Source: Albidovulum sp. (GTDB taxonomy: Bacteria; Pseudomonadota; Alphaproteobacteria; Rhodobacterales; Rhodobacteraceae). Taken from it: 64,000 bases of DNA. Below, one piece after another: positions 38,121 to 46,708 of the stretch. Location: the NCBI GenBank assembly GCA_028823855.1, contig JAPPFL010000005.1, positions 1-64,000 on the forward strand. The letters are read 5' to 3'. The notes beneath the pieces are model-generated. The model was given only the letters and a program-made list of their open reading frames with translations, had not been told where the DNA came from and searched no databases. The position numbers were made by a program, and so were the translations under genes. Position 1 is the stretch's first letter. Each line of letters opens with the position of its first letter.

Positions 38121-39505
38121 CAGTCGGGCTCTCCGTAGAGTTCGTAGAGATCGCGCCACGGCCTCGACTCGTAGGCGACGCGCTTGATATTGATCAGGTG
38201 AAGCGCGGTGACATTGTCGCTGACTATGGAACCCGACGATGTCCCGGTCCCGAGCATGAAGCTCGGCTCCACTGCCGTCGAAAATCCCATGCCGCCAGAC
38301 AGCGCCGGCGTATTCACCAAAACCCGGCCGCTCGGCAAGCGGCTATAAGCGGCTACCGTCTCGGGGTCGTCAGCATGCAGGACGCATGTATGGCCCCAGC
38401 CGCCGTAGCGAAGAACGGCTTCCGATGCCGCGATTCCCGCAGCCCGGTCCCGCGTCTCGTAAAATCCGAGAACCGGATTTAGCTTTTCGGCCGACATTTG
38501 AACGCCGCGGCCGACGGCTTCCAGCTCGGCGACGAGAACCCTGGTGCGCGAAGGAACGTCGAATCCGGCGAGGCTTGCCAGCCGAGAGGGAGCCTGCCCG
38601 ACATTCGGAATAACGAAACCGCCGTTCCGCTCGAATATCACGCGCTCGAGCCGCTCCGATTCCTGCCTCGTACAGAAATAGGCTCCTCGCAGCTTCAGTT
38701 CGTGGCGCAATTCGCGCGCGACCGGGCGGTCCGCGACGACGATCTGTTCGGCGACGCAGGCGGTGCCGTAGTCGAAGCTCTTGGAAACTATAATTTGCTC
38801 GGCGACTTCACCGATCCTGTCCGCCGCCGACCTGTGCACGTAGACAGGAACGTTGCCCGGCCCGACGGCAAGCGCCGGCTTTCCCGCTGAATACGCCGAA
38901 CGAACCATGCCGCTTCCCCCGGTCGCAAGAAGCACGGAAATTCGCCGATGGCGCATCAGTTCAAGAGTTCCCTGCAATGTGACTTCGTCAAGGCAGGATA
39001 TCAGGCCAGATGGCGCGCCCGCCTGCTCCGCCGCTCGTGCGAGAACTTCCGTTGTCGCAAGGCCGCATTTTACGCCGCGCGGATGCGGAGCGCAGACGAT
39101 GGCGTTTCCCGACTTTACGGCGGAAAGTACCTTGAATATCACGGTAGAGGTAGGATTGGTGACTGGTATTAGAGCGGCGACTACGCCCATCGGCTCGCCG
39201 ATTGCGGCGATTTTCTGCGCTTCATCGCGCCAGAGGACGCCAAGCGCGCGGATATTTCGAAGCCACTCCATGATTCCGAGCGAATTGAACAGATTCTTGA
39301 TCCGCTTGTCCGAAACGTTGCCGTGGCCGGTTTCCTCTACCGCGAGCTGCGCAAGACGCTTGGCTTCCGGCTCGATGGCGCGTCCCATGGCTTCGACGAT
39401 CGAGTCGATTTCCGAAGGCGCGGCGGAACGGAACGCAAGATGCGCCTCCCAGGCTCTTTCGGCGGCGCGGCGCGCCGAGGCGATTGAACGGAGGTCGGCA
39501 TCCAT
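38120..39505 (-). CDS. CoA-acylating aldehyde dehydrogenase (EutE/PduP/SauS-like)
   Basis: A 461-residue enzyme that oxidises an aldehyde to an acyl-CoA with NAD. PVTNPTSTVIFKVLSAVKSGNAIVCAPHP (115-141) is diagnostic of acylating members, and the catalytic Cys is Cys250 in YGTACVAEQ. It starts directly with the catalytic-domain helix and has no separate encapsulation peptide at the N-terminus. Sulfoacetaldehyde dehydrogenase (SauS) and acetaldehyde/propionaldehyde dehydrogenases of microcompartments share these motifs, so the aldehyde cannot be named. It overlaps both neighbours by one base, so translation is coupled with the shell genes. Confidence 0.92.
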   Translation of the reverse strand: MDADLRSIASARRAAERAWEAHLAFRSAAPSEIDSIVEAMGRAIEPEAKRLAQLAVEETGHGNVSDKRIKNLFNSLGIMEWLRNIRALGVLWRDEAQKIAAIGEPMGVVAALIPVTNPTSTVIFKVLSAVKSGNAIVCAPHPRGVKCGLATTEVLARAAEQAGAPSGLISCLDEVTLQGTLELMRHRRISVLLATGGSGMVRSAYSAGKPALAVGPGNVPVYVHRSAADRIGEVAEQIIVSKSFDYGTACVAEQIVVADRPVARELRHELKLRGAYFCTRQESERLERVIFERNGGFVIPNVGQAPSRLASLAGFDVPSRTRVLVAELEAVGRGVQMSAEKLNPVLGFYETRDRAAGIAASEAVLRYGGWGHTCVLHADDPETVAAYSRLPSGRVLVNTPALSGGMGFSTAVEPSFMLGTGTSSGSIVSDNVTALHLINIKRVAYESRPWRDLYELYGEPD

Positions 39506-40695
39506 CAGTTCAGCCCCTTGGATAGCGCATCCATAACCCGCCTGGCATCGTCGATGTCGCGATCATCCATTCCGAGCGATTGCAAGCGGCGCCCGGCGGC
39601 CGCCAATCCTCCGCCCAGCGACGCTTCCGCGAGCGTCGCGGCGGACATGGTCGCCGGAGTCTTCACTCCGGCAATGCGCGCGGCGGACAAAAGCGGCATC
39701 AGGGAGCCTACGACCGCGCATCGAACAAGTATGTCCGCATCTTCCGGGCCCGGCACCGGCCGCGATAGGTCGCCAGCCGGATCTCCTGCGTAAGCATCGA
39801 GCCAGGATTCGCAATCAGGCAGTTCTCTAACGCCCCATCGCGCGGCGACGCGGCGGCGTTCTTCCGCTAGCGCCGATGCAAGCGCGTTGTGCCGGCTTCC
39901 CAGCAAGGCGCGGAAAGTGTTCCTTTCGGGCAACGGCTCGGCTCCCGCTGGAAGATTGAGCGCGCCGGAGGGCGCCGCGGGCCCGCCGATCAGCAAAGCC
40001 GGGACTTCCGCAATAGCGCTGCCGTCCGCGAAACTGCTCTGGGCGACATTTTGGCAAGGAACAAGATCCGGAAGGAATCGCATGAGGCCTCTCAGGGCAT
40101 CCGTTCGGCTTGCGGGAAGCACAGCCGCCGCGACCGGTCGCCTTCCCTTCAAGTTCAATATATTTCCGCTCTCGGCTATCCAGTACGGAAGGCCCTGGGT
40201 TTCGACGAGCGCAATATCGGATCTGCATCCGCCGGACCGGATCATCCACGCGATTTCGAGCGCGCCAAAGGTCCTGCCGGGGACAATCGCGAGAACCTGG
40301 CCATCCTCGAGCAGTTGGGTAAGCGCGAACGCGGCCGCGCGCTGCCTCAAAACCGGCCCGGCGATGACAATCAGGTCGGCGCCTTCGACAGAGGCATCGA
40401 TTTCGCTTGAAAGTCTGACGCAAGGACCTGCGTCGCGATCGATCTGGAAAGTGCCGACGGGCCCGGCGCCGCGAAGAGTGATGCCCCCGGCTTTTCGAAT
40501 GGCGGCGAGTTCCGAGGAATAGGGCGAATACAGGACGACTTCGGCCCCTTCCGCAAGGAAAAGGCAGGCCAGCAACCGACTCTCGGGGCCGGCTCCCAGC
40601 ACCGATACTCGTTCAAATTCCGTCGGCGCGGGCTCAGGAGCGCTTGCCGTGGATTCAAGGGCGTCGACGAACGCCCTAAAATCGTCCGTATCCAT
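39505..40695 (-). CDS. Opine (octopine/nopaline) dehydrogenase-like protein
   Basis: 396 residues. After an N-terminal peptide comes a Rossmann domain (VSVLGAGPESRLLACLFLAEGAEVVLYSP, AGGITLRGAGPVGTFQI, LEDGQVLAIVPGRTFGALE, VETQGLPYW) and an all-helical C-terminal domain, as in octopine/nopaline dehydrogenases, which condense an amino acid and a 2-oxoacid with NAD(P)H. The Asn/His active-site segment of classical members is not obvious, so the reaction may differ. Residues 3-17 (TDDFRAFVDALESTA) form an amphipathic helix followed by an Ala/Pro linker, the pattern of a microcompartment encapsulation peptide. It lies 44 bp after the BMC-H gene. Confidence 0.78.
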   Translation of the reverse strand: MDTDDFRAFVDALESTASAPEPAPTEFERVSVLGAGPESRLLACLFLAEGAEVVLYSPYSSELAAIRKAGGITLRGAGPVGTFQIDRDAGPCVRLSSEIDASVEGADLIVIAGPVLRQRAAAFALTQLLEDGQVLAIVPGRTFGALEIAWMIRSGGCRSDIALVETQGLPYWIAESGNILNLKGRRPVAAAVLPASRTDALRGLMRFLPDLVPCQNVAQSSFADGSAIAEVPALLIGGPAAPSGALNLPAGAEPLPERNTFRALLGSRHNALASALAEERRRVAARWGVRELPDCESWLDAYAGDPAGDLSRPVPGPEDADILVRCAVVGSLMPLLSAARIAGVKTPATMSAATLAEASLGGGLAAAGRRLQSLGMDDRDIDDARRVMDALSKGLN

Positions 40696-40739
40696 TCAAT
40701 TCACCATTTCCGTCGAATTCACGGCGCCGTGTGCCGCGA

Positions 40740-41036
40740 TCAAGCCAGGTTTTGGAGCAGATCGCCTAGGTCGTCGTGCGGCCTCGGAATTACATGCACT
40801 GCGAGGACCTCGCCCACCTTGTCCGCAGCGACTCCTCCGGCGTCCGTTGCCGCCTTGACCGCGCCGACTTCGCCCGTGACGATTGTCGCTACCAGGCCAC
40901 CGCCCGACCTGCTTTGGGCGAGGATGCGCACGTTGGCGGCCTTCACCATGGAATCGGCGGCTTCGATCGCCGCAACCAGGCCTCTAGTTTCGATCATGCC
41001 AATAGCCGACTGGCCAATCGCCGCCTTCTCGTTCAT
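40740..41036 (-). CDS. BMC-H shell protein
   Basis: 98 residues, one BMC domain, the hexameric facet protein of microcompartments. It contains [24 protein letters not shown], a pore loop [26 protein letters not shown] and the ending [17 protein letters not shown]. The pore stretch is GGG. The ATG at 41036 overlaps the BMC-P stop as ATGA; a longer frame (to 41216) only mirrors the BMC-P gene. Confidence 0.95.
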   Translation of the reverse strand: MNEKAAIGQSAIGMIETRGLVAAIEAADSMVKAANVRILAQSRSGGGLVATIVTGEVGAVKAATDAGGVAADKVGEVLAVHVIPRPHDDLGDLLQNLA

Positions 41037-41353
41037 TTTCCGCTTCCTTCCTTTTGCCTTGCCAACTGTTTCAGATCTATATCCTTTGCGCCGACCGATA
41101 GGTGGTCGATGAAAGCCACCGCGGACGCGTCCGTGGGAATTCCCGCCGACGCCGACGGGATCCGCGCCGCCGAACCTGTCGCGACGAGCACTAGGTCGCC
41201 CGGCCCCGCGCCGCACGCGTCGACCACGACGACCGAACGCTCAAGCGTCTTTCCAGCCGTGTCGATGATGTCGGCAACCAGCATTCTCTTGCCGGCAAGC
41301 CCTTCCGACTTGAAGGACGACGACACGCGACCGGAAACGCGTGCAATGCGCAT
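41033..41353 (-). CDS. BMC-P shell vertex protein (EutN/CcmL family)
   Basis: 106 residues, the pentamer that caps microcompartment vertices. It begins [30 protein letters not shown] and contains [24 protein letters not shown], the conserved EutN/CcmL pattern, and ends in a short charged tail ([11 protein letters not shown]). It overlaps the ligase gene by one base (TGATG) and the BMC-H gene by four. Confidence 0.95.
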   Translation of the reverse strand: MRIARVSGRVSSSFKSEGLAGKRMLVADIIDTAGKTLERSVVVVDACGAGPGDLVLVATGSAARIPSASAGIPTDASAVAFIDHLSVGAKDIDLKQLARQKEGSGK

Positions 41354-42648
41354 CAGAAGTTCCTTAGATAGCGGTCGATTTCGACTTGCGTGACCTGATC
41401 CAGGACGAAGTCGCGCTCCCGCTCCGCCTGCCCGATCAGTATCTCGAGCCTGTCGGAGCCCAGCAATCGTTTCATAAATCCCGATCCCCTAGCGCAGTTT
41501 ATCGCTTCTTCGATATTGGCGGGCAAAGGCGCAGCTCCTTCCAGGTCGTAGCCGTTGAATTCAGCAAAGTGCTCCGGTTCGAGTCCCTGCTCGATTCCGT
41601 CCAGCCCCGCCGCGATTTCGCATGCGAGCAGGTAGTACGGGTTGCAGTCGGCCGAGCCGTCTCGCTTTTCGACCCGGGTCGAAGAGCTCGATCCCTCCAG
41701 AACCCTTAGAGCGACCGTGCGATTGTCGTATCCCCAGCAGTTGTTGGTCGGGCAGAACGTGTATGGACGCCGACGCCGGTAGGCGTTGGGAGTTGTCGAT
41801 GCTGACAACGCCGTCTCCGGCATGCGAAGCTGAACTCCCGCAAGATAGTTGCGACCGATACCCGACAGGCGGCCCTTGCTCGCGAATATGTTGGTTCCGT
41901 CCTTCCAGAGCGAATGGTGGGTATGGAAGCCGCTTCCAGATTCCAGCGCGAAGGGCTTCGCCATAAAAGTCGCCAGAAATCCGTGCTTCGCCGCGATTTC
42001 CTTAACCAGCGAACGAAAAGCGACAACGTTGTCCGCCGCCTGAAGCGCGTCGCAATAATGCATATTCACTTCGACCTGGCCCGGGGCGTATTCCGGGTTC
42101 GATTGCTCAATCGGAATGCCAATGGCGCTCAAGTGGCTGCGAATGGGCCCGAGGACGGGCTCCAGTTCGGAGGCGCGCAGTAAGCCGTAGAACTGGTTTC
42201 CGACATCCCTAGGCTTGCAGGTTTCGGGATCAAGCAGATAAAATTCCAGCTCGGCGCCGATACTCACTTGGTAGCCCATGCCATTCGCCCGCTCGACCTG
42301 CGCGACAAGCGTTCCGCGCGGATCAATCGGCACAGGCTCGTGATCCATGCCCAACGCCTTGCCGAAACAGAAGGCGCATCCCTCCTCCCACGGAGCGGTA
42401 CGCACCGGCGAATTCGGAAAAAGATGCATGTCCGGATATCCGTTGTCCATGTTGACGTAAGGCGTATCCCAAATGTCGCTCGTCATATCGGTGGCAAACA
42501 TGGCGATCGAAAGGGCGACACCGGATTCGCATACATTTGGCCATTGTTCCGCAGTGATACGCTTGCCGCGCATGATGCCGTTCAGATCCCCGATGCCCAG
42601 CGCGATGGTCCGCGTGCCTTCGGGCAACGCGAATTCGGAATTTGCCAT
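41353..42648 (-). CDS. Glutamine synthetase family ligase (gamma-glutamylamine synthetase-like)
   Basis: 431 residues with the full GS catalytic fold: DLNGIMRGKRI, GAELEFYLLD (metal-binding Glu), PGQVEVNMHYCDAL, GSGFHTHHSLW (the His of the ATP/Glu site), NCWGYDNRTVALRVL, and RVEKRDGSADCNPY. The length and the RGKRI segment match PuuA/IpuC/GMAS-type ligases that join glutamate to an amine rather than housekeeping GlnA. GAGGAAAG precedes the ATG. It is the first gene of the microcompartment operon. By analogy with the Puu pathway it would make a gamma-glutamyl-amine that is then oxidised to an aldehyde. The amine is unknown. Confidence 0.9.
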   Translation of the reverse strand: MANSEFALPEGTRTIALGIGDLNGIMRGKRITAEQWPNVCESGVALSIAMFATDMTSDIWDTPYVNMDNGYPDMHLFPNSPVRTAPWEEGCAFCFGKALGMDHEPVPIDPRGTLVAQVERANGMGYQVSIGAELEFYLLDPETCKPRDVGNQFYGLLRASELEPVLGPIRSHLSAIGIPIEQSNPEYAPGQVEVNMHYCDALQAADNVVAFRSLVKEIAAKHGFLATFMAKPFALESGSGFHTHHSLWKDGTNIFASKGRLSGIGRNYLAGVQLRMPETALSASTTPNAYRRRRPYTFCPTNNCWGYDNRTVALRVLEGSSSSTRVEKRDGSADCNPYYLLACEIAAGLDGIEQGLEPEHFAEFNGYDLEGAAPLPANIEEAINCARGSGFMKRLLGSDRLEILIGQAERERDFVLDQVTQVEIDRYLRNF

Positions 42649-42673
42649 TACTTTCCTCTGCGATTTCTTTGCT

Positions 42674-42741
42674 CCGGCGCAGCGCGAATTCGCTAAATCT
42701 TGCGCCGGGGCTTAACTGTATGCAAGAAAGCCGATGTTGCA
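42674..42741. promoter_or_regulatory. Divergent control region of the microcompartment operon and flavoprotein gene
   Basis: Two inverted repeats lie in the 134-bp gap. CCGGCGCA (42674-42681) pairs with TGCGCCGG (42701-42708) around a GCGAATTCGC palindrome. TGCAA (42721-42725) and TTGCA (42737-42741) are separated by 11 bp, a spacing usual for LysR-like or other dimeric regulators. No regulator gene is adjacent. Confidence 0.45.
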
Positions 42742-42782
42742 AGCACGATTTTGCTAGCTTCTCCTAGATGGAGGCAATTCAA

Positions 42783-43928
42783 ATGGGCGACCGACCAGAA
42801 GTCGTCGTAGCCGGCGCGGGGATCGCGGGAGTCATGACGGCGCTCCATCTCCTTCGAAAGGGCTGCAAGGTCACGCTTATCGACCGCTGGGAAGTCGGGC
42901 ACAGCCGAGCGAGTTCATCGGACTACACGCGCATTTTGCGGATGATACATGGTCGCGACGAGCTTTATACTGAGTGGGTTCGAGAATCGCGGCTTCGCTG
43001 GCTCGAATTGCAGGCGGAAATGAACTGCACGCTGTTCGTGCAGTGCGGGGCCCTGGTTCTGGCGGGCGAAGGCCATACGGAATGGGAGGACGAGACTCTA
43101 AAGACCTTCGAGAGAATGGGCGTGCCGCATTTTCGCCTAGAACCGGACGAGATCCGAATGCGGTTTCCGCAATTCAGATGCACGAATGTTTCCTACGGTA
43201 TCTACGAGCCGGAATCCGGTCTGCTCATGGCTCGCCGCGCCATCGTGCAAACGGCGAGCCTATTTAAGCGAAAGGGCGGAATTCTTCGCAGGGGCCGCGT
43301 AACCGCGGACGAAGACGAGCGCCCTTGCCTCGACGGCAGGCCGATCGAAGCCGATCTAATTGTCATGGCGGCCGGTCCGTGGCTCGGCGAGATTTTTCGC
43401 AAGACGGTTAGGCCGATTCTAAAAGTCATCCGCCAGGACATCGTTTACACATCGACGCCGGACTGCGACATCGATTTCGACTCGGATAGAATGCCGAGCT
43501 GGGTGGATCACGGCTACGGCGCCTATGGCACGCCTTCGATCGAGGGGTGCGGGGTCAAGGCGGCGATCGCATGGACATCGACTGTGATCGATCTCGACGG
43601 CGACGAACGGGTCGTCGACGATGCGGCATTCCATCGAACGCGGCAATATTTGCGGCATCGTTTGCCCGGCTTGGCCGATCAGCGCGCCGTCGACCAGAAA
43701 GCTTGCCAGATATCGAACACGCCGGACACGCACTTCATGCTGGATTTTCATCCCGAGCACGACAACGTGCTTATCGCGGGCGGCTGCTCGGGTCATCTAT
43801 TCAAGCACGGCCCCCTTTTCGGCGAATTCGCCGCCGGGGTGGGTCTTCGCGAATGGGGAACTCCCGAAAGATTTAAAATCTCAAGCCGGACGTCGCTCTC
43901 CGCCTCAGAATCGCCGTCCGGACGCTGA
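42783..43928 (+). CDS. FAD-dependent amine oxidase of the monomeric sarcosine oxidase type
   Basis: 381 residues. The start is the ATG at 42783, with GGAGG eight bases upstream, rather than the ATG at 42768. GAGIAG at 11-16 begins the dinucleotide-binding fold; SRASSSDYTRI follows as in MSOX/MTOX. Near the end KACQISNTPDTHFMLD has Cys308 at the position that binds FAD covalently in monomeric sarcosine oxidase, and GGCSGHLFKHGPLFGE completes the motif. It oxidises a secondary amine or N-substituted amino acid to an imine or aldehyde. It is divergent from the microcompartment operon, so it could produce the encapsulated aldehyde. Confidence 0.88.
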   Translation: MGDRPEVVVAGAGIAGVMTALHLLRKGCKVTLIDRWEVGHSRASSSDYTRILRMIHGRDELYTEWVRESRLRWLELQAEMNCTLFVQCGALVLAGEGHTEWEDETLKTFERMGVPHFRLEPDEIRMRFPQFRCTNVSYGIYEPESGLLMARRAIVQTASLFKRKGGILRRGRVTADEDERPCLDGRPIEADLIVMAAGPWLGEIFRKTVRPILKVIRQDIVYTSTPDCDIDFDSDRMPSWVDHGYGAYGTPSIEGCGVKAAIAWTSTVIDLDGDERVVDDAAFHRTRQYLRHRLPGLADQRAVDQKACQISNTPDTHFMLDFHPEHDNVLIAGGCSGHLFKHGPLFGEFAAGVGLREWGTPERFKISSRTSLSASESPSGR

Positions 43929-44637
43929 GCGACTCGCGCCACGGAAATTGAACCAATTTTTCTGGTTCAGGGTACCGAAGCTATCGATCTCTGCGGCTAG
44001 CCGAGTAATGACCTCGGTGCCGCCGAATTTCACCCGGATCCAAGGACTCGACTGCACCCGTTCCGATCGGCGGCTGCTACATGGCGGCGACGCGAAGCTC
44101 GACTTTGTCGCGACGCTCGCGTCGCAGCGGGAGAAGACTCTGAATCTCGTTAACGCGAGAATCGCTCCTTCCAGAAGATAGTTCGCGCCCACACCCAATT
44201 AGCGACCGCTCGCGACCGGAAATTCGCCCGGCATCGCAAAGAGCAGCGTCGTTGTCCTTTCGAAACTTCGAGGTCAAGTTGATTTACTCAAGAACTGAGC
44301 GGGCTCTCGCGAGAGAATCCACCTCGCGGCGGCCAGCGGCCGAAACTGAAACCGGTTTGATCCGGAATAGCGTTGTACGCCTCCGGTTGATGCGGGACTC
44401 AAGGCCGCCTACGATTGCCCGGCAGCGGGCGCTAGGCGAGGGATGCGCCACCATGAGCGGAAAATTGGCGCATTACCGCTGCATCGGCCCGGTGGGGTCG
44501 GAATTCTGGCGAGTCGCGGTGCCGTCCGAAGTCGTTGTCGAGGTCGAGATGACGCATTTCGACGGGGACAATCCGGGCCGCTACGCGGCACCGGGCGTCC
44601 GGGAGATGCGGCGCGTGTCCCGGAAATGTCGCGGACG
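43929..44637. other. Non-coding or decayed DNA before the IS element
   Basis: A plus-strand frame of about 60 residues from 44454 (MSGKLAHYRCIGPVGSEFW...) runs to the left end of the IS and may be a gene cut by it, but I cannot name a family. The rest shows no recognisable gene. Confidence 0.35.
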
Positions 44638-45961
44638 CGCGGTCTGCCCATTGGTCTTAATTTCAATCGGGACGCAACAGCTTGCGCATCGCGCTTTCCG
44701 GTCCCAGCCTCCTGGCGCGCTCCGCGGCCCGGGACGCGTCGGCGAGCCGGGCGCAACCGAGCCAGACGACCTCGCTGCCCGGCGGCCGGTCGTGCTTGCG
44801 GTGCAGGTGGCCGCCCATGGCCGCGACGAGGTTCATCGCCTGGCCGAGGTTCTCCGGCCCCTTGACGCGCCGCTCCGCGGCGAAGTCCGAAAGCACCGCG
44901 ATCTCGACGTCGGAGAAGAAGGATGCCGCGTCCAGCTCCGGCGTCTCGCGCCCGCACAGCGTCAGCGCGGCCAGCCTCCATGCGATCACGGCGTTGATCG
45001 CGGCGGCGCGCTGGATGCGCTCGGCGGTCGCGTGCGCGATCTCCTCGACCTTGCAGCCCGACTTCAGAATCCTGTGCCAGTCCTCGATGCGCCAGCGCAG
45101 GGCGTAGAGCCTCAACGCCTCGCGGGCCCCGCTCTCGTCGGCGATCGGCAGCGTCGCCGGCAGAAGCTATTCGAGGCGCTCCGAGCCGTCGGCGGGATCC
45201 GACTCTTCGGAGACGTGCACCGCCGCGAGCTTGAAGGGCCTGGCTCCGAACCGCCCGCGCTTCTTCTCCGGCACCGGGATCTCCAGCGGCTTCCAGCGGA
45301 GCTCGCACGCCGCCTGCCGCGCCTCCCGGGCGTTCCTCGCCGTCGATCCCCGCGCCGACTTCCGCGCCGGCGACCGCGCCTAGATCGTCGCGCTCTCGGC
45401 CAGCCTCTTCGCCAGCCGGGCGCGCCAGTCCTCGGCGAGCCGCCGCATGCAGGCGGCCAGCGCCATCGACACGAGGTTGCGGCAGCGGACCTGCGGGCGG
45501 ATCAGGAACCGCGCCAGGCCGACGACGAGGTGCAGCCGCTCCTCCCGAGCCGCCGCGCCCCATCCGATCCAGGCGTCGCGCGCCGCCAGCGCCAGGGCCG
45601 GCGAGGCGAAGTGGGCACCGCCCAGCCAGCCGTGCGCGAAGCCGAACAGGTAGCGGAGCTGGCGCCCGAACTGGGTGCGCGCGCCCAGCGGATGCTCGCG
45701 CTCCATCGCCGCCAGCGCCGAAAGGCAGCCCGTCAGCTGCGGCCGCCCCCGCGCGTCGAGAAAGCCGAAGGCCTCGCAGACGCGGCGCCCGGCCGCCGAT
45801 CGGCTTTCGAACTTCCCGTCCTCCAGGATTCCGGCGAGCCGCGCGAAGCCGCCGGGCGATGCGAGGGTGCGGCGAACCGGGCTTTGCTTCTCCATCCCGC
45901 GCTGATACGGGAAAAAAGTGAACTAGTGCAGAGCTAAATTAAGACCAACGGGCAGGCCGCG
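44638..45961 (-). mobile_element. Decayed insertion sequence (IS4-like), 26-bp terminal inverted repeats
   Basis: The ends match as inverted repeats with two mismatches over 26 bp: 44638-44663 (CGCGGTCTGCCCATTGGTCT then TAATTT) and 45936-45961 (reverse complement CGCGGCCTGCCCGTTGGTCT then TAATTT). Between them lies one minus-strand transposase gene that is broken. Total length is 1324 bp. A clean target duplication is not seen; CGCGGACGCG on the left and CGCGGGAGAG on the right share 7 of 10 bases. Confidence 0.82.
44663..45895 (-). pseudogene. Transposase pseudogene, IS4-like with DUF4338-type N-terminus
   Basis: The N-terminal piece (45380-45895) reads ILEDGKFESRSAAGRRVCEAFGF and FGRQLRYLFGFAHGWLGG, like the DUF4338/DruA-type domain fused to some IS4 transposases. 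It then stops. After a missing middle part that should include the first catalytic Asp, the C-terminal DDE part continues (RWKPLEIPVP, then TLPIADESG, RLYALRWRIEDWHRILKSGC) with a TAG replacing a Trp codon near 45169. The YxxRWxIEDxHRxLKSG motif contains the catalytic Glu region. Two deletions, one nonsense codon: it cannot transpose by itself. Confidence 0.8.
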
Positions 45962-46628
45962 GGAGAGGCGTGTCGACCAAGCTGCCTATCGGCATGTGAG
46001 CCACGCGACGAATGTTCCGAACCGCTTCGTATTCCCTCATCGCGCAGGAATGGGGAATGCCCGAAACAGGGAATATATGGAGAATTTCAGCAACCGAATC
46101 CGGTGCCGTAGCGCCGACTTTTCCACAGACAATAAACCCGGCATCGACGGAAAACTGTGAATACTTCTTTCTTCTCTATCCTACAAAAATCGGAGATTTG
46201 GCCGGCCCCGAGACTTTCGATCGAGCCGTTGGCGGCAATCGTCGCGCCACGGTTTATTCCGCCATTGACAGGAATTTTCCTCGACGCAGACGCTGAAACG
46301 CGAATCGCTTCTTCGAACGCGCCGCCAACAGGGCGGCCGCGCTTCGCAAGTACACTTAGCGAACGATCAAATCTTCGACTTCAAACGAATGGCTACACGT
46401 CGGCAAACGCGCCGACAATTTCCGTAGCGATTCCCGGAATATTCGGCGATTGCGCGGAGAAAGCTGCTGTTTGCGCGCGAAAGGCTGAAGGATCCCCGCC
46501 TGGTCGAGCCGGTCGACTCGCTACAAGGCCGATCGTGCTTTCGCCTCAATTGCGCCGCAAGGAACGGACACAAGCCGCGCTGTCCAAGGAACTGCAACGC
46601 GCATCATTGACAGCGCTTGTCTTTTCAA
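45962..46628. other. Intergenic, no gene seen
   Basis: A long plus-strand frame from 46157 runs antisense into the binding-protein gene and is not a gene. I see nothing else in this stretch. Confidence 0.45.
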
Positions 46629-46656
46629 GCCGAGCCGCTCAGACGAGCGGCTCGGC
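46629..46656 (-). terminator. Perfect 12-bp hairpin downstream of binding-protein gene
   Basis: GCCGAGCCGCTC (46629-46640), loop AGAC, GAGCGGCTCGGC (46645-46656). It begins 52 bp after the stop of the binding-protein gene. The T-run on the minus strand is weak (TTGAAAAG), so termination or mRNA 3-prime protection are both possible. Confidence 0.6.
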
Positions 46657-46708
46657 GAACGATTGCGACCCTGTCGGGTCCTCGCTAAAATGGCAACGCT
46701 TCCTGGAT

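Noticed and set aside
38120-39505. Assignment as sulfoacetaldehyde dehydrogenase
   Set aside because: Acylating aldehyde dehydrogenases for several substrates share the visible motifs, so a specific substrate cannot be claimed.
44252-45937. Plus-strand open frame of 561 codons
   Set aside because: It is antisense to the transposase pseudogene, composed mainly of Arg, Pro and Ala.
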